A stretch of DNA of 64,000 bases from NCBI GenBank assembly GCA_016720685.1, contig JADKKC010000010.1, positions 1 to 64,000 of the forward strand, written 5' to 3'. Of the stretch, positions 1 through 7,946 are shown piece after piece. The position numbers and the translations under genes were made by a program. Position 1 is the stretch's first letter. Each line of letters starts with the position of its first letter. Source of the stretch: Zoogloea sp. GTDB taxonomy: Bacteria > Pseudomonadota > Gammaproteobacteria > Burkholderiales > Rhodocyclaceae. The notes below the pieces were generated by a model, which worked only from the letters and a program-made list of their open reading frames with translations, searched no databases and had not been told where the DNA came from.

Positions 1-726
1 GAGCACTACGCGGTGACCACGCTCACCGCCGACGGCACCAGCCGCCTCGCCGGGCTGGAAACCGCGCCGCGCCCCACCTGGCGGGGCGTGGCGCTGGGCG
101 CCTCGCGGGCCGACCCGGAGTTTGGCAATGTGGCGCTGCCCGGCGTAACGCGGGAGGTGTGCGGCGTGGTGCGGGCTTCGTCTGACCAGGCCTGTCGGCC
201 GGGCGAGGGTTCGATTGGCGGGCGGCGCTATCTGGACGATGGCTTTACCCCGGAGGTATTGCAGGGCCTGTTCGGTTCGGCCAGCGGTGGGGCGAGCTTT
301 CTGCACATCGCGACCCACTTCAAGCTGGAAAAGTCGCTGCTGCTGCTGGGGGATGGCAGCAAGCTCCGCACTGCCGACATCCTGAAGTGGACTCCGCGGC
401 TCGGGCAGTACGATCTGATTGCCCTTTCGGCCTGTGATTCGGGGGTGAGCGAAGGTGGTGTCGAGTCCCTCGGCGGGGTGTTCCGCGCCCAAGGCGCCAA
501 GGCCGTGCTGGCAACCCTGTGGCCGGTGGCCGATGTTGGCGCCGCGCCGCTGATGGTGGAGTTTTACCGCCAGCGCGGCGAACAACAGGCGATGAGCAAG
601 TCGGCCGCCTTGCAGGAGGCGCAACAGGCCATGTTGAAGGGGCGGACCAAGGACGCCAGCGGCAAGGCCGACCTGCGCCACCCGTACTTCTGGGCGCCGT
701 ATGTGCTGATGGGGAACTGGTTGTAG
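1..726 (+). CDS. CHAT-domain protein, C-terminal part (5' end outside window)
   Basis: The frame is open from base 1, so the gene starts upstream; the GTG at 13 is internal. The visible 241 residues are the end of a CHAT domain, a caspase-like peptidase fold often found behind TPR repeats. The catalytic pair is visible: His in HIATHF and Cys in LSACDSG. The LATLWPV segment and the closing FWAPYVLMGNW are also typical of the family. Any TPR part would lie upstream. CHAT proteins act in signalling, cell-death or defence-like settings, but the partner is not visible here. It borders a decayed mobile region. Family assignment is firm; the role is unknown. Confidence 0.85.
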   Translation, partial: EHYAVTTLTADGTSRLAGLETAPRPTWRGVALGASRADPEFGNVALPGVTREVCGVVRASSDQACRPGEGSIGGRRYLDDGFTPEVLQGLFGSASGGASFLHIATHFKLEKSLLLLGDGSKLRTADILKWTPRLGQYDLIALSACDSGVSEGGVESLGGVFRAQGAKAVLATLWPVADVGAAPLMVEFYRQRGEQQAMSKSAALQEAQQAMLKGRTKDASGKADLRHPYFWAPYVLMGNWL

Positions 727-765
727 CTTGCGCGTGGGGTGTCGGCTTGGCGGCACCCCGTCCGA

Positions 766-796
766 GAATGGACCGAACCACGGACTGAAAGCCCGC
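766..796. repeat. 31-bp repeat, copy 1
   Basis: It matches 8344-8374 at 30 of 31 positions (core GAATGGACCGAACC; the one difference is at 788). It lies just after the CHAT gene, where sequence related to a recombinase begins. A shorter match of 11 bases occurs at 58197-58207. Arms such as TCGGTC/GACCGA at the second copy suggest a small palindromic interspersed repeat. A recombination junction is the alternative. Confidence 0.6.
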
Positions 797-803
797 CGCC
801 TTC

Positions 804-810
804 AAACGCT
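804..810. repeat. Target-site duplication, left of IS21 element
   Basis: AAACGCT occurs here and again at 3439-3445, directly outside the two inverted ends of the insertion sequence. A 7-bp duplication fits the IS21 family (usually 4-8 bp) and shows that both flanks are still the original neighbours. Confidence 0.8.
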
Positions 811-859
811 GTCACTGACCGGCACAATAGAACCACCTCTGACCGGCATATAGGAGCCA
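811..859. repeat. IS21 left terminal repeats (2 units)
   Basis: Two units with the core GACCGGCA start at 817 and 841, 24 bp apart, and each is followed by a GAACCA or GAGCCAG tail. They are inverted copies of the units at the right end and are the likely IstA binding sites. Confidence 0.75.
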
Positions 860-1790
860 GTTTGAATAGGCTCTGACGAACGTCTTCGGGGGTTCAAGGT
901 TGGTTGTTTTTTCGGGGTGCTGGCAAGCGTCGTTTTGGCCTTGTTCGGGCCCTGCCGCGGCGCACGGTAAGACGCCCCGTCGAGGGTCAGGCAATAGGCG
1001 TTGTGGCGCAGCCGATCGACGGTGGCCGAAGCGAGCAGGCGGTTGCCCGGGAAGGCCTGGTCCCACTCATCTGAAGTCGAGGTTGCTGGTGACGAGGTGG
1101 CGGCCTGTTCGTAGCGCTCGGCGATGAGGTCGTGCAGGTCCTCGTCGGCCGGCGCCCGCAGCGGCTTCAGGCCGAAGTCGTCGATGATCAGCAGCGGCAC
1201 CTTGGCCAGCGCCGCCAGCTTGCGCTCGTAGCTGCCGGTTGCTCGCGCGGCGTTGAGGCTTTGGGCCAGCAGCTGCGCGCAGGCCGCAAAGACCACGTCC
1301 TGCCCCTGGCGCACCGCGCAGTGCCCCAGGGCCTGGGCCAGGTGGCTCTTGCCGGTGCCGCAGGGTCCGACGATGAGAACCGGGGCCTTCTCGTGCAGGT
1401 AGCGGCCGGTGGCCAGGTCATGCACCAGCGCCCGGTTGGTGCTGGGGCAGGCGGTCGAACTCGAAGCCTTCGAGCGTCTTGGTGGCGCGGAAGGCCGCGC
1501 GGCGCAGCCGGGTGCCGAATTTCTTCTGCTCGCGGCGGGCGATCTCGTCCTGGATCAGCAGGGCGAGGAATTCCGTGTAGGCGAGCTTGGCGTCGATGGC
1601 CTGGCGGTTGCGGGCCTCCGAGCGAATCGAGGATGCCCGACAGGCGCAGCTGCTTGAGTTGGGGCCAGTTCGGGGGCGGGGATTCATCGTGGACTCCTAT
1701 GGGGGATGGAGAGACGCCGGGATGGGTCCTGGTCCAGGTGAATCGGGGCTCGTCGGCGAAGAGGCTTGCCGTGCCGCGGGCGAAGCGGGC

Positions 1791-3217
1791 TCAGCCAGCG
1801 TAGGGCTCAGGCTGACCACGCCGGTGGCGGGGCGCACGGTCGTGGCCGCCGACGAGAATGGTCTTGACGGTTCGGTAGTGCGGCGTGTCGTGCGCCAGGG
1901 CCCGGTCGCAGGCGGCCTCGAGCCGCGCGGCGCCGCTTGGCCTTGAGGGGCAAGACGCCCTGGCCGCCCGCAGGCGCTCGGCGACGCGGTCCCAGCAGGA
2001 GGCGCTGGACGAGTCCGGCGCAGGCCGGCCCGACCCCGCTGGCCTGCTGCAGGCACCAGTCGCGGTCGCGCGCGAAGAAGGCCCGGGCCTCCGGCGGCAG
2101 GTGGTCGGTCACGGTGCGCGCGCTCACCGGGTCGGCGGCTACGGGCATGCGGGGCGACCGGCTGGAAGTCCTGATACACCGTCACCACGCTGTCGGTGGC
2201 GCGCACAGGCGCTTGCCCACCAGCGCGAACGGCACCGAAGTAGAGGCCCCGCTCGAAGCTGCACGTGGCAGTCCCGATGCACCGTACCCAGGTGCCAGGT
2301 GCCCAGGTCCGGCGCCACCGGCAGACGGGCAACAGCAGCGCCCGCTCCACCGCGAAGCTCTCCAGCGGCTGGATGCGGGTCGTGCCGTGGGTCCGCTGCC
2401 CGGCCACCTGCAGCACCCAGTCACGCACCTGGGCGTTGAGGTCCGTCATGTCCCGGAAGCTACGGGTGGGCAGGAAGTTGCCCTTCACGTACTTCACCCC
2501 GGCCTCGACGATGCCCTTCTTCTGCGGGTCCCGCGGCGGGCAGGCGTCGATGCGAAAGCCGTAGCCCTCCGCACACTCGGCGTAGGCCCGCTGCACCTCG
2601 GGGTCGCGCGCGCAGGCGCGGGTGATGGCGCACTGGCGTTGTCGATGATCAGCCGCTGCGGCACGCCGCCGAACCACTCGAAGGCACGCTGGTGGCAGCC
2701 GAGCCAGGTGCGCCACGCTCTGGTCCCACACGAACTCCACGTACTGGTGGCGCGAGCAGGCCAGCGTCATCACGAGCCCAGGTGCGGCGAAGCGCCCCAG
2801 TGGCCGGATCAACCAATTCGGGGCCGGCGCCGAAGTCCACCTGCGCGGCCTCGCCCGGCTCGAAGGACAGGCGCACCGTGGTGTCGGGCGGCAGCTCCTG
2901 GGCGACCGCGGCGATCAGGCGGCGGACGCTGGAGTAGTGGCCGGTGAAGCCATGCTCGCGGACGAGCGCGGCGTGGATCGCCACGCCGGAGACGCCCTGG
3001 CCGAGCCACTGGGGGCCAGCGCGGCCGCAATCTCAGCGTCTGGCGGCAAGGGCCGGGTGAGTTCGAGCCAGCCCTTCTCGCGGGCCAACTCCCGGAACCG
3101 GGCCACCTTGGCCCGTCCCATCAAACCGGAGCGGGCAATCTCGCGCTCCGAATCGCCCTGACGCAAACGCATCAGGGCCTGGCGGTACTCGTGCATCTCG
3201 ATACTCCTGCGGGCCAC
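1791..3217 (-). pseudogene. istA: istA, IS21 DDE transposase, multiple frameshifts
   Basis: IstA is the DDE-type transposase of IS21 elements. The N-terminal HTH part (YRQALMRLRQGDSEREIA) starts at 3217. The frame changes near 3000 at a C run and again near 2800. The catalytic core continues with HQYVEFVWDQSVA, KCAITR-like and PRDPQKKGIVEAGVKYVKG segments, with further changes near 2700, 2640, 2330, 2250 and 2140. The last conserved stretch (RTVKTILVGGHDRAP) ends at a TGA at 1793-1791. At least six indels are needed to restore one frame. istB follows at 1687, the usual IS21 order. Confidence 0.85.
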
Positions 3218-3290
3218 CGGCTCTCTCCTGCCAAACCCGGCAGGGTAGCGGTGGGCCGCGAAATCGAGACGTCCGTCAGAGCGGGGAAAC

Positions 3291-3438
3291 TGGCTCCATT
3301 ACGCCGATCCAGCGCTGGCGCCTATGTGCCGATCCGTGGGTGGCTCCATTACGCCGATCACGGGTGGCTCAATATGCCGATCACGCTCTGGCTCCATTGT
3401 GCCGATCATCAACTGGCTCCTGTGTGCCGGTCGGTGAC
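3291..3438. repeat. IS21 right terminal repeats (6 units, 25-bp period)
   Basis: Units of the form TGGCTCCATTACGCCGATC start at 3291, 3316, 3341, 3365, 3389 and 3414, so the spacing is 24-25 bp. The last unit merges with the terminal inverted repeat. Units 1 and 3 are identical over 19 bp. IS21 elements are known for repeated transposase-binding sites at their ends; six at this end against two at the left is a strong asymmetry. Confidence 0.8.
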
Positions 3439-3445
3439 AAACGCT
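3439..3445. repeat. Target-site duplication, right of IS21 element
   Basis: Second copy of AAACGCT (first at 804-810), directly after the right inverted end. Confidence 0.8.
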
Positions 3446-4517
3446 GATTGACCAAGGCATCGACCCGCGCCAGGAGAAGGCCGAGCGCATTGCTGCCAGT
3501 GAAGCCAAGCGTGAAGAGGCTCGCCGTGTCGAAGCGCCTGCGCTCGATGCGTGGAACGCCTACCTTGAGGCGCGCAGGCCGAAATGGGGCGAACGCACCT
3601 ACGCCGACCATCTGTCGGTGACCAAGGCTGGAGGTGAGGTGCGAACCAGAGGCCGCCGGCCCGGCGAGAGTGACAGAACGCTGCCTGGCGCTCTCCTGCC
3701 GCTGCTGGCAGAGCCATTAGGGCGTATCGACGCGGAGCGGGTGCGCGCATGGTTGGCGGACGAAGCCGCGAAGCGCCCGACGCACGCAGCGCTCGCCTTT
3801 CGGCTGTTGCGTGCCTTTCTCAATTGGTGTGCCGACCGCCCGGCGTACAGCAGTCAAGTGCAGGCCGGTGCATGTAGCTCCAAGCTGGTTCGTGACGAGT
3901 TGCCAGCGAAGTCCGCCAAGGACGATTGCCTGCAGCGCGAGCAGCTCCTGCTGTGGTTTGGTCATGTCCGCCAGATCGGAAACCCTGTCATCTCGGCCTA
4001 CCTTCAAACTGCGTTGCTGACGGGCGCACGCCGTGAGGAAGTCGCCGGCCTCCAATGGACGGACGTGGACTTTCAGTGGAAGAGCCTCACGATCCGGGAC
4101 AAGGTTGAAGGGCTGCGCACCATTCCCCTGACACCCTACGTCGCCGCGCTGCTGGCGGCCCTGCCGCGCCGGAATGAATGGGTGTTTTCAAGCCTCACCG
4201 CTGCCGATGGCAGGCTTCAGGAGCCGCGCATTGCCCACAAAAGGGCGCTGGTCGCCGCCGGTCTGCCTGACCTATCCCTGCACGGCCTGCGCCGCTCGTT
4301 CGGCACCCTTTGCGAATGGATAGAAACGCCCGCGGGCATCAGTGCGCAAATCATGGGCCACAAGCCAAGCGCAACGGCCGAAAAGCACTACCGCCACCGG
4401 CCACTCGACTTGTTGCGGTCATGGCATGTGAAGATTGAACGCTGGATTCTTGAGCAGGCCGGCATCGAGCAGCCGGGCGAGGAACAACCGGCAGGGCTGC
4501 GCGTGGTGACAGCCTGA
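3439..4517 (+). pseudogene. Tyrosine recombinase (phage/island integrase), N-terminally lost
   Basis: From the IS boundary the frame reads TLIDQGIDPRQEKAER, which fits the end of the arm-binding domain of DUF4102-type integrases. A SAM-like core-binding domain and a full catalytic domain follow. The active-site residues are visible: Arg in TGARREEV, HGLRR (His-x-x-Arg), and GHK with the Tyr in EKHYRHRP. The IS lies in this frame. Across the IS the frame can be followed back only to about 785 (KARRLQ), and no homologous N-terminus fits between there and the CHAT stop at 726. The gene was therefore shortened before the IS landed. There is no credible start; treated as a remnant. Confidence 0.8.
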
Positions 4518-4561
4518 CCGGAGCACGCATTGATAATTTATAGCATGAAAGCTATATTGCG

Positions 4562-4884
4562 ATGAGCTACACCATTGAGTTCTACAACGAAGCCGTGAAG
4601 GGCGAAATTCTGGAGTGGCCCGCGGGGATTCGCGCCAGTTTCATCCGCATCGCGGAGCGCATGACCGACACCGGGCCAAATCTGGGCATGCCTTACACGC
4701 GGGCGATGGGGGCGGGCTTTTCGAGATCCGCGCGAAGGGCCAGGAAGGCATCGGCCGGGCTATGTTCTGCACCCTTGTCGGCCGCCGGGTGGTGGTCCTT
4801 CATGGGTTCATCAAGAAAACCGAGCAGACGCCGGCAAAGGATCTCGACACCGCTCGCCGCCGGATGAAAGAGGTAAGACCATGA
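4562..4884 (+). pseudogene. RelE/HigB-like (phage Gp49-type) toxin, one frameshift
   Basis: The family is mRNA-cleaving toxins paired with an XRE antitoxin. The first 49 codons from ATG 4562 (MSYTIEFYNEAVKGEILEWP) and a second frame from about 4710 (GLFEIRAKGQEGIGRAMFCT, then VVVLHGFIKKTEQTP) together make one complete toxin of about 107 residues. The break is in the G run at 4708-4713, where one extra G would restore the frame. The stop of the second frame overlaps the antitoxin start (ATGA at 4881). As read, the toxin is inactive. A homopolymer sequencing error is possible. Confidence 0.8.
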
Positions 4885-5210
4885 CCGACTACAAACCCGT
4901 TTCCTTCGATCCTCGCGCCTATGCCGAGGACGCCAGCAAGCACGACCCGGCATTCCGGGAGGCTTACGAAGGGTTGGCCGACGAATTTGCGGCGCTGGCT
5001 GAACTGCTGCGCGCCCGCCAAAGTGCCGGTCTGACGCAGGCGGAGCTTGCCGAGCGGATGGGGGTATCCCAGCCGGTGATTGCCCGCATCGAGAGCAGTG
5101 CCGGAAGCCACAAGCACGCCCCATCCCTTGCAACGCTTCGCCGCTATGCGGAAGCCTGCGGGCAGCGCCTGGTCATTCGGCTTGAGCCGAAGGAGGAGCA
5201 CGCAGCTTGA
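4881..5210 (+). CDS. XRE-family antitoxin (HigA-like)
   Basis: This 109-residue DNA-binding antitoxin should neutralise the toxin encoded just upstream and repress their shared promoter. A Cro/C1-type HTH spans about residues 50-100, with LTQAELAERMGVSQPVIARI and the following LATLRRYAEACGQRL. The N-terminal 45 residues (with FREAYEGLADEF) resemble the toxin-binding part of HigBA-type antitoxins. It starts inside the toxin stop codon, so the two are co-translated. The frame is intact although the toxin is broken, which is the usual order of decay in such pairs. Confidence 0.85.
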   Translation: MTDYKPVSFDPRAYAEDASKHDPAFREAYEGLADEFAALAELLRARQSAGLTQAELAERMGVSQPVIARIESSAGSHKHAPSLATLRRYAEACGQRLVIRLEPKEEHAA

Positions 5211-5232
5211 CCGAGCAAGATAGGAACGCAAC

Positions 5233-5655
5233 ATGAGCACGATGCACAGCCCGCCCCACCCGGGCGAAACCCTGCGGGAGGACGTGCTGTCGGCTCTGGG
5301 GCTGACTGTGACCGAAGCCGCCGCGCAGCTTGGCGTGACCCGTGCTGCGCTGTCCCGCGTGTTCAACGGCAGGGCTGCAATCTCGCCTGAGATGGCCTTA
5401 CGCCTTGAGGGCTGGCTGGGGGTCGAGAACGGCGGCCGGGATCGGAACAAAACAGCCAGAACCCGCGCCACGACTGGGATTCAAGAGAATCGGACGCGCC
5501 TTTCTGGCGCCGTCCGCGTCCTTCGTGCGGCCTGCGCCCCGTCAAAAAGCCAAACGGGCCAAGGGTTTGCCCCCGGCCCGTTCAAAACTGCTCATTCCAG
5601 TAACGCCAGTGCGTCAACATTCGTGCACTTCCGCTCAAAAAATAGGCAGCCCTGA
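5233..5655 (+). pseudogene. HigA-like addiction antitoxin, C-terminally replaced
   Basis: The first ~68 residues are a clear HigA/VapI-type domain: PPHPGETLREDVL, LTVTEAAAQLGVTRAALSR, and NGRAAISPEMALRLEGWLG. After about 5437 the family's usual ending (Trp/Leu-rich, ending near residue 100) is missing. The remaining codons show no family resemblance and look like readthrough of a junction. No matching toxin lies directly upstream. The start ATG at 5233 follows the upstream antitoxin by 22 bp. It is likely a remnant of a second toxin-antitoxin pair, and the DNA-binding part may still fold. Confidence 0.65.
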
Positions 5656-5816
5656 TCAAAAGTGTTGCATAGCGCCCGATTCCCCAAATCCCCGGAAACC
5701 CGCGCCCTTGCTGGGATCATCCCGCCAAGCCCGGACACTTCCCATGTTGCAAATGATCAGCCCCCCACATTCGTGCCTCGGCGTTGATCGCTGCGGGAGC
5801 AACGAGCCACAAACGC

Positions 5817-5844
5817 AAAAAGGCCAACCCCGGAGGATTGGCCT
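5817..5844 (-). terminator. Rho-independent terminator beyond the tRNA-Lys fragment
   Basis: AGGCCAA (5821-5827) pairs with TTGGCCT (5838-5844). On the minus strand it is followed by a T run (A run at 5817-5821). It lies where the terminator of tRNA-Lys would sit, 3' of the fragment at 5859-5904. It may be the original tRNA-Lys terminator that was displaced by island insertion. Confidence 0.65.
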
Positions 5845-5858
5845 AAGCGCTTGAATAC

Positions 5859-5904
5859 TTGGTGGGTTGTGAGTGGCTCGAACACTCGACCTACGGATTA
5901 AGAG
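5859..5904 (-). other. Attachment-site copy: 3' part of tRNA-Lys(CUU)
   Basis: These 46 bp are identical to 8422-8467, the CCA end, acceptor strand, T arm and anticodon-side part of tRNA-Lys(CUU). The match stops inside the anticodon arm (GAGC here, GAGT in the gene), and the rest of the tRNA is absent. Tyrosine-recombinase islands use tRNA 3' ends in this way, so this is the far attachment site of an island that spans 5905-8421. Confidence 0.85.
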
Positions 5905-6319
5905 CCCGAAAACCTCGTTCCGGACCGAGCATCGCGGCGCTTGGGCGCCGTTCGAGGTGTCTTGCAAGAGGGGCTGCGCCGGGACGCGCCGGGCATTGCC
6001 TCTATCTCCATGCCGGATTCACCGAACCCTTCATAAGTGATTGTCTAGTATTGTTTTTTTCTGATGGGGGCGATGCGTGATGAGCCTGCGCATTCGCTGA
6101 TTTGACTTGCGATGGGTCGGGACAGGACCGGGCATTCCCCGGTCCGATGTGGGGCGTTTCCCGTTGGGAGAGAACGCCCGATCCGATTTTGAAGAGCCAG
6201 TCCTGGCGCGGCTTTCCCCTTGGTTCGGACCGGCTAAGGACCGGGGCGTCCGGAACGGTGTCGGTACGACGACCGAAAAGTCCTTAGTTGAGTATGGGCC
6301 TCATGGTCAGCCCCCGGCC

Positions 6320-6325
6320 TATAAT
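6320..6325 (+). promoter_or_regulatory. Candidate -10 element for the Phd/PIN operon
   Basis: A perfect TATAAT lies 32 bp upstream of the antitoxin ATG. No good -35 box stands 16-18 bp before it, which is common for toxin-antitoxin promoters that the antitoxin itself controls. Confidence 0.45.
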
Positions 6326-6356
6326 CTAGCTAACCAACTCCGTCAGGATTCCCGTG

Positions 6357-6611
6357 ATGAAAATCGTTCCCGTCTACGAGGCCAAGACCCGGCTCTCCGA
6401 GCTGCTGGCCGCCGTCGAACTCGGCGAGGAGGTCACTATTACCCGGCGCGGCAGGCCCGTTGCCCGGATCGTTGCAGCGGTGGAATCTCCCGCGGCTGCC
6501 CTGACTCAGCAGGAGCGGGTCGCTGGCACCTTTGCGCGCTTGCGGGAGATGCGCCAAGGGCGGACGCTGGGCGGGAGTCTCCGTGAAGCGATTGAGGACG
6601 GCCGGGACTGA
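6357..6611 (+). CDS. Phd/YefM-type antitoxin
   Basis: This 84-residue antitoxin should bind its own promoter with the N-terminal half and the PIN toxin with the C-terminal half. The signature is clear: VYEAKTRLSELLAAVELGEE and VTITRRGRPVARIV. ATG 6357 is preferred; an in-frame GTG sits one codon earlier. Its TGA (6609-6611) overlaps the toxin ATG (6611) by one base, so translation is coupled. The tail is longer than the minimal Phd domain and probably wraps the toxin active site. Confidence 0.85.
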   Translation: MKIVPVYEAKTRLSELLAAVELGEEVTITRRGRPVARIVAAVESPAAALTQQERVAGTFARLREMRQGRTLGGSLREAIEDGRD

Positions 6612-7018
6612 TGCGTTTTGTCCTCGATAACTCCGTGGTCGTTGGGTGGTTTCTGGAGGACCAGGCGACCCCTTACACCGATGCAGTCGGCGTCCTGCTC
6701 GAACAGGAACAAGCCGTCGTGCCCGCCTTGTGGGAACTGGAGTTTGCCAACGTGCTCCGGACTGCATGTCGCAAGCAGCGGCTGACGGCAGACGATGCGC
6801 ATCATGTCATCGAGCAGATCTGCGCGTTGCCGATAGCAATCGACCGTGACACGCCCGGTCCCGCGGAGCTGCTGACTCTGGCGCTGCGTTACAACCTGAG
6901 CAGTTACGACGCTGCCTACCTCGAGCTGGCGTTGCGGCTCCAGATCCCGATTGCCACCAAGGACGAGCCGCTGCAGGCCGCGGCCCAAGCCGCGGGTGTT
7001 GGGATTGTGCGCTGCTGA
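6611..7018 (+). CDS. PIN-domain (VapC-type) toxin ribonuclease
   Basis: This 135-residue PIN-domain RNase cleaves RNA with a cluster of acidic residues and Mg2+. Those residues are visible: D6 in VLDNSV, E44 in LWELEFANVL, D100 in SSYDAAYLELA and D118 in ATKDEPL. The length is normal for VapC. It is co-transcribed with, and slightly overlaps, the Phd-type antitoxin, which is a common partner swap in this family. It lies inside the tRNA-Lys island and may help retain it. The frame is intact, unlike most neighbours. Confidence 0.88.
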   Translation: MRFVLDNSVVVGWFLEDQATPYTDAVGVLLEQEQAVVPALWELEFANVLRTACRKQRLTADDAHHVIEQICALPIAIDRDTPGPAELLTLALRYNLSSYDAAYLELALRLQIPIATKDEPLQAAAQAAGVGIVRC

Positions 7019-7187
7019 GAATAGGTACTTTCAGAACGCGCTTCACAGCTCGGTGCATGTCCCAGGATCGGGAGTGGTATACACGCTAGTTACACCCTCG
7101 GTGTGGGCTCGTCATCTGATCGCACGAAGGCAATGGCATACTGCCGGCTGACATCAACGACGGGGCAGGGCGCCTCCGTGACGACGC

Positions 7188-7715
7188 ATGGCGACGAGCA
7201 GCAACTTCTCCTTCCTTGCCGAGCATGACCCGGTCTTCCTGGACCGCGGTGTCTGGCTGCTGCACGGCGACGACACCAAGAACGGCAAGACCCGCCGGAT
7301 CGCGTTGAGCGGGGCGCTGGTTGAGCTCCTGCAGGCCCAAAGTAGCCGCGGCGTGTCCGAATGGGTCTTCCCCGGCCGCGATGGTCCGGCGAAGCCGATC
7401 TACAACCTGACCAAGCCGCTCAACCGGATGCTGAAGGCGGCCGGGCTGGAAAAGGCGCGGGTGCACGACCTGAGACATACCCACGCAAGCATGTTGCTGG
7501 CGAGTGGCGTTGATGCTGTTGTCGTGAAAAATGCGTTGGGTCACAGCTCCTTGAACGTCACGTCCCGCTACCTGCATCTGGTCGATACCAGCCTGAAGTC
7601 GGCGTCGGAAGCGATGGCGCGGGTTGTTGGCCGGGCTGCGGGTGCGGAAGTCGCCGCGGGTGAGGCTCAGGTGGAGGGCTCGACGGGCGGGTTGGGCGTG
7701 GCCAAGGCCGTGTAA
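7188..7715 (+). pseudogene. Tyrosine recombinase, catalytic-domain fragment
   Basis: From about residue 20 the sequence is the second half of a phage-type integrase: LLHGDDTKNGKTRRIALSG, then HDLRHTHASMLLASG (His-x-x-Arg), LGHSSLNVTSRYLHL (final His and the Tyr nucleophile). The first catalytic Arg, the core-binding domain and the arm-binding domain are missing. The first ~20 residues before the join do not fit the family. It lies between the PIN toxin and the HNH gene, about 0.7 kb from tRNA-Lys, where the integrase of a tRNA-targeted island is expected. It is likely the dead integrase of this island. Confidence 0.8.
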
Positions 7716-7802
7716 AGGCTTGGGCGAGCCACGAAGAAAGAAGACGGAACCGGGGCGGCCTGACGGCCACTCCGGGCTTCTGCTGGATTTTTTCTTGGCT
7801 GC

Positions 7803-7830
7803 TTGCGCGGATAATGAAGCTGGCTATACT
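7803..7830 (+). promoter_or_regulatory. Candidate promoter of the HNH gene
   Basis: TTGCGC (7803-7808) and TATACT (7825-7830) are separated by 16 bp, about 115 bp upstream of the HNH start. The region between is non-coding. Confidence 0.35.
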
Positions 7831-7946
7831 TGCAACGCGCAGCGCCCGTGGGCGAGCGTGTAGTGTCAGTCCGGCTTAAACCGGCTGATGCCCGTGATGC
7901 CTCTTAAAGGACAGCGGGGTTCTCTTGAAATCCAAAAGGAACCTTG

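Larger units (their letters stand above)
802..1687 (-). pseudogene. istB: istB, IS21 transposition helper ATPase, frameshifted
   Basis: IstB is the AAA+ partner of the IstA transposase and helps choose the target. The N-terminal domain (LAYTEFLALLIQDEIARREQ) is read in one frame from 1687 to about 1425. The ATPase core continues in another frame with Walker A GPCGTGKSH and Walker B LLIIDDFG. Near 1075-1100 a short out-of-frame stretch replaces the usual ThrSerAsnLeu region before EWDQAFPGN, as expected from two compensating indels. The start-proximal segment also diverges. The reading frame runs to the very end of the IS. Judged non-functional as read. Confidence 0.85.
811..3438 (-). mobile_element. 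IS21-family insertion sequence, coding region decayed
   Basis: This 2.6-kb element carries istA and istB on the minus strand. Its terminal 16 bp match at 15 positions (GTCACTGACCGGCACA at 811-826 against the complement of 3423-3438). It is flanked by the 7-bp duplication AAACGCT. Both ends carry the repeated transposase-binding units typical of IS21. The ends are clean, but both genes are broken by many small indels, so this copy should not encode a working transposase. It lies inside a tyrosine recombinase frame. If other copies exist in the genome, some indels could be uncorrected consensus errors. Confidence 0.9.
5656..6353. other. Non-coding junction region of the tRNA-Lys island
   Basis: No convincing gene is present. 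The stretch holds a terminator (5817-5844), the tRNA-Lys fragment (5859-5904), a hairpin GGACCGGG/CCCGGTCC near 6124-6145, and the promoter of the Phd/PIN pair. Bases 6178-6230 resemble, in inverted orientation, bases 5440-5530 (shared CCAGTC-TGGCGCGG stretch). This points to rearrangement of one ancestral sequence. Confidence 0.5.

Noticed and set aside
3265..3440. CRISPR-like array near 3291-3438
   Set aside because: The 25-bp period units are the IS21 terminal repeats: no separate spacers, and the last one is part of the inverted repeat end.
5800..5904. A second complete tRNA-Lys at 5859
   Set aside because: Only the 3' 46 bp match. The D arm and 5' acceptor strand are missing, so it cannot fold as a tRNA.
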